Source: Carallia brachiata
Taxonomy: Eukaryota; Streptophyta; Magnoliopsida; Malpighiales; Rhizophoraceae
DNA length: 64,000 bases
Direction of reading: 5' to 3'
Assembly (NCBI GenBank): GCA_021464245.1
Contig: JADCRB010000013.1
Coordinates: forward strand, 7,551,445-7,615,444
A program made the position numbers and the translations under genes. This document shows positions 61,830-64,000 of the stretch, piece after piece (position 1 is the first letter of the stretch; every line of letters starts with the position of its first letter). Under the pieces are notes generated by a model. It saw nothing but the letters and a program-made list of their open reading frames with translations, was not told the DNA's origin and made no database searches.

Positions 61830-62455
61830 AATGTTGTTGAATTTTTGTTTGGTAGAATCCTCTATGATTTTGAGCTGGTTAAGCCATGCATCCCATCTTT
61901 TTTTTTTTTTTTTTTTGTTCTTTTTATATATCAGGGTTTGATTTAATGTATCAATCACTACGCAGCACGAAAAATCAGTAGTTTTTGCTTTTTTTCCTTT
62001 TGAACAAAAAGTTTCTGAAACTAAACAAGCGCACCTTTGGGGTTTTTAACATTCACAAAGCATCACATTCTTAAGCCACTCGAGAAAAATTTTTGAAACA
62101 ATTGTAAATGCAAAATTTTGTGTTTGGTGTACAAAGGCTGGATCGCATGTGCGGCTGTTCTAGCATATTTGCGTGAGTTTGATTAATCGTTCATCAAATT
62201 GCAAAAGACAGTCTTTATGGCTTCTTAAGTAATGCAAGAACTTTTTGGGCATAACATTACATAATTCATCTCCTCTCAAAAGATCCAAAAAGAAAAGCTG
62301 CATCAGAAGAATGAAAAAAAACATTACTGAATTTTTTTTTTAAAAAGAAAGGATAATATTATTGTCTTGAAGTATGTCCAAAGCACCATTCCAAATTAAA
62401 AGAATGGAAATGAAATTATTGCTATTATTTCTCCACTTGGTACCTTCTCGTTCTA
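61830..62455. other. Short spacer between converging genes
   Basis: T-rich and A-rich runs; no gene. The tubulin gene and the xylulose kinase gene end toward each other here. Confidence 0.6.
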
Positions 62456-62459
62456 AAAA

Positions 62460-64000
<1,541 letters not shown>

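Overview
The window is nuclear DNA from a eudicot plant. It is AT-rich with long non-coding stretches, GT-AG introns, plant gene families and several classes of plant transposon. A sesquiterpene-synthase-type gene and the overall gene style would fit a woody eudicot such as Citrus or a relative, but nothing I can read proves the species.

Layout. 1-6065 is non-coding and is an older paralogue, in direct orientation, of 39105-44520. Each copy has its own later insertions, including a 1-kb purine-rich insertion (2125-3163) whose empty site is preserved at 39698-39701. 8629-18366 is a complete but decayed Ty3/gypsy LTR retrotransposon on the minus strand, flanked by GTGAG target duplications. Its two RNase H domains place it in the Tat lineage. 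Between its integrase and its 3' LTR it carries a WUSCHEL/WOX-type homeodomain (10370-10803). This is the most remarkable item in the window.

22022-27823 is a seven-exon terpene synthase (TPS-a type). Its second intron holds a 2.33-kb LTR element without visible gag or pol. 28-35.7 kb is mostly repeats and AT-rich spacer. 35782-36579 is an intronless DOG1-domain gene. 45032-48158 is a leucine-rich-repeat receptor kinase of the HAIKU2/RLK7 type. 48.2-59.3 kb contains SINE, LINE and Mutator-like MITE copies plus one unrecognised, probably transcribed locus near 53.2-55.2 kb. 59535-61666 is an intact alpha-tubulin gene. 62460-64000, minus strand, is the 3' half of a cytosolic xylulose kinase gene that runs off the right edge.

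The host genes are functionally unrelated: specialised metabolism, seed or stress signalling, cytoskeleton, and pentose metabolism. They form no pathway. Three of the five recognised host genes (terpene synthase, receptor kinase, xylulose kinase) each carry single-base frameshifts while splice sites and catalytic motifs look intact. This points either to small assembly errors or to recent decay, and the two need to be separated before any of these genes is called dead.
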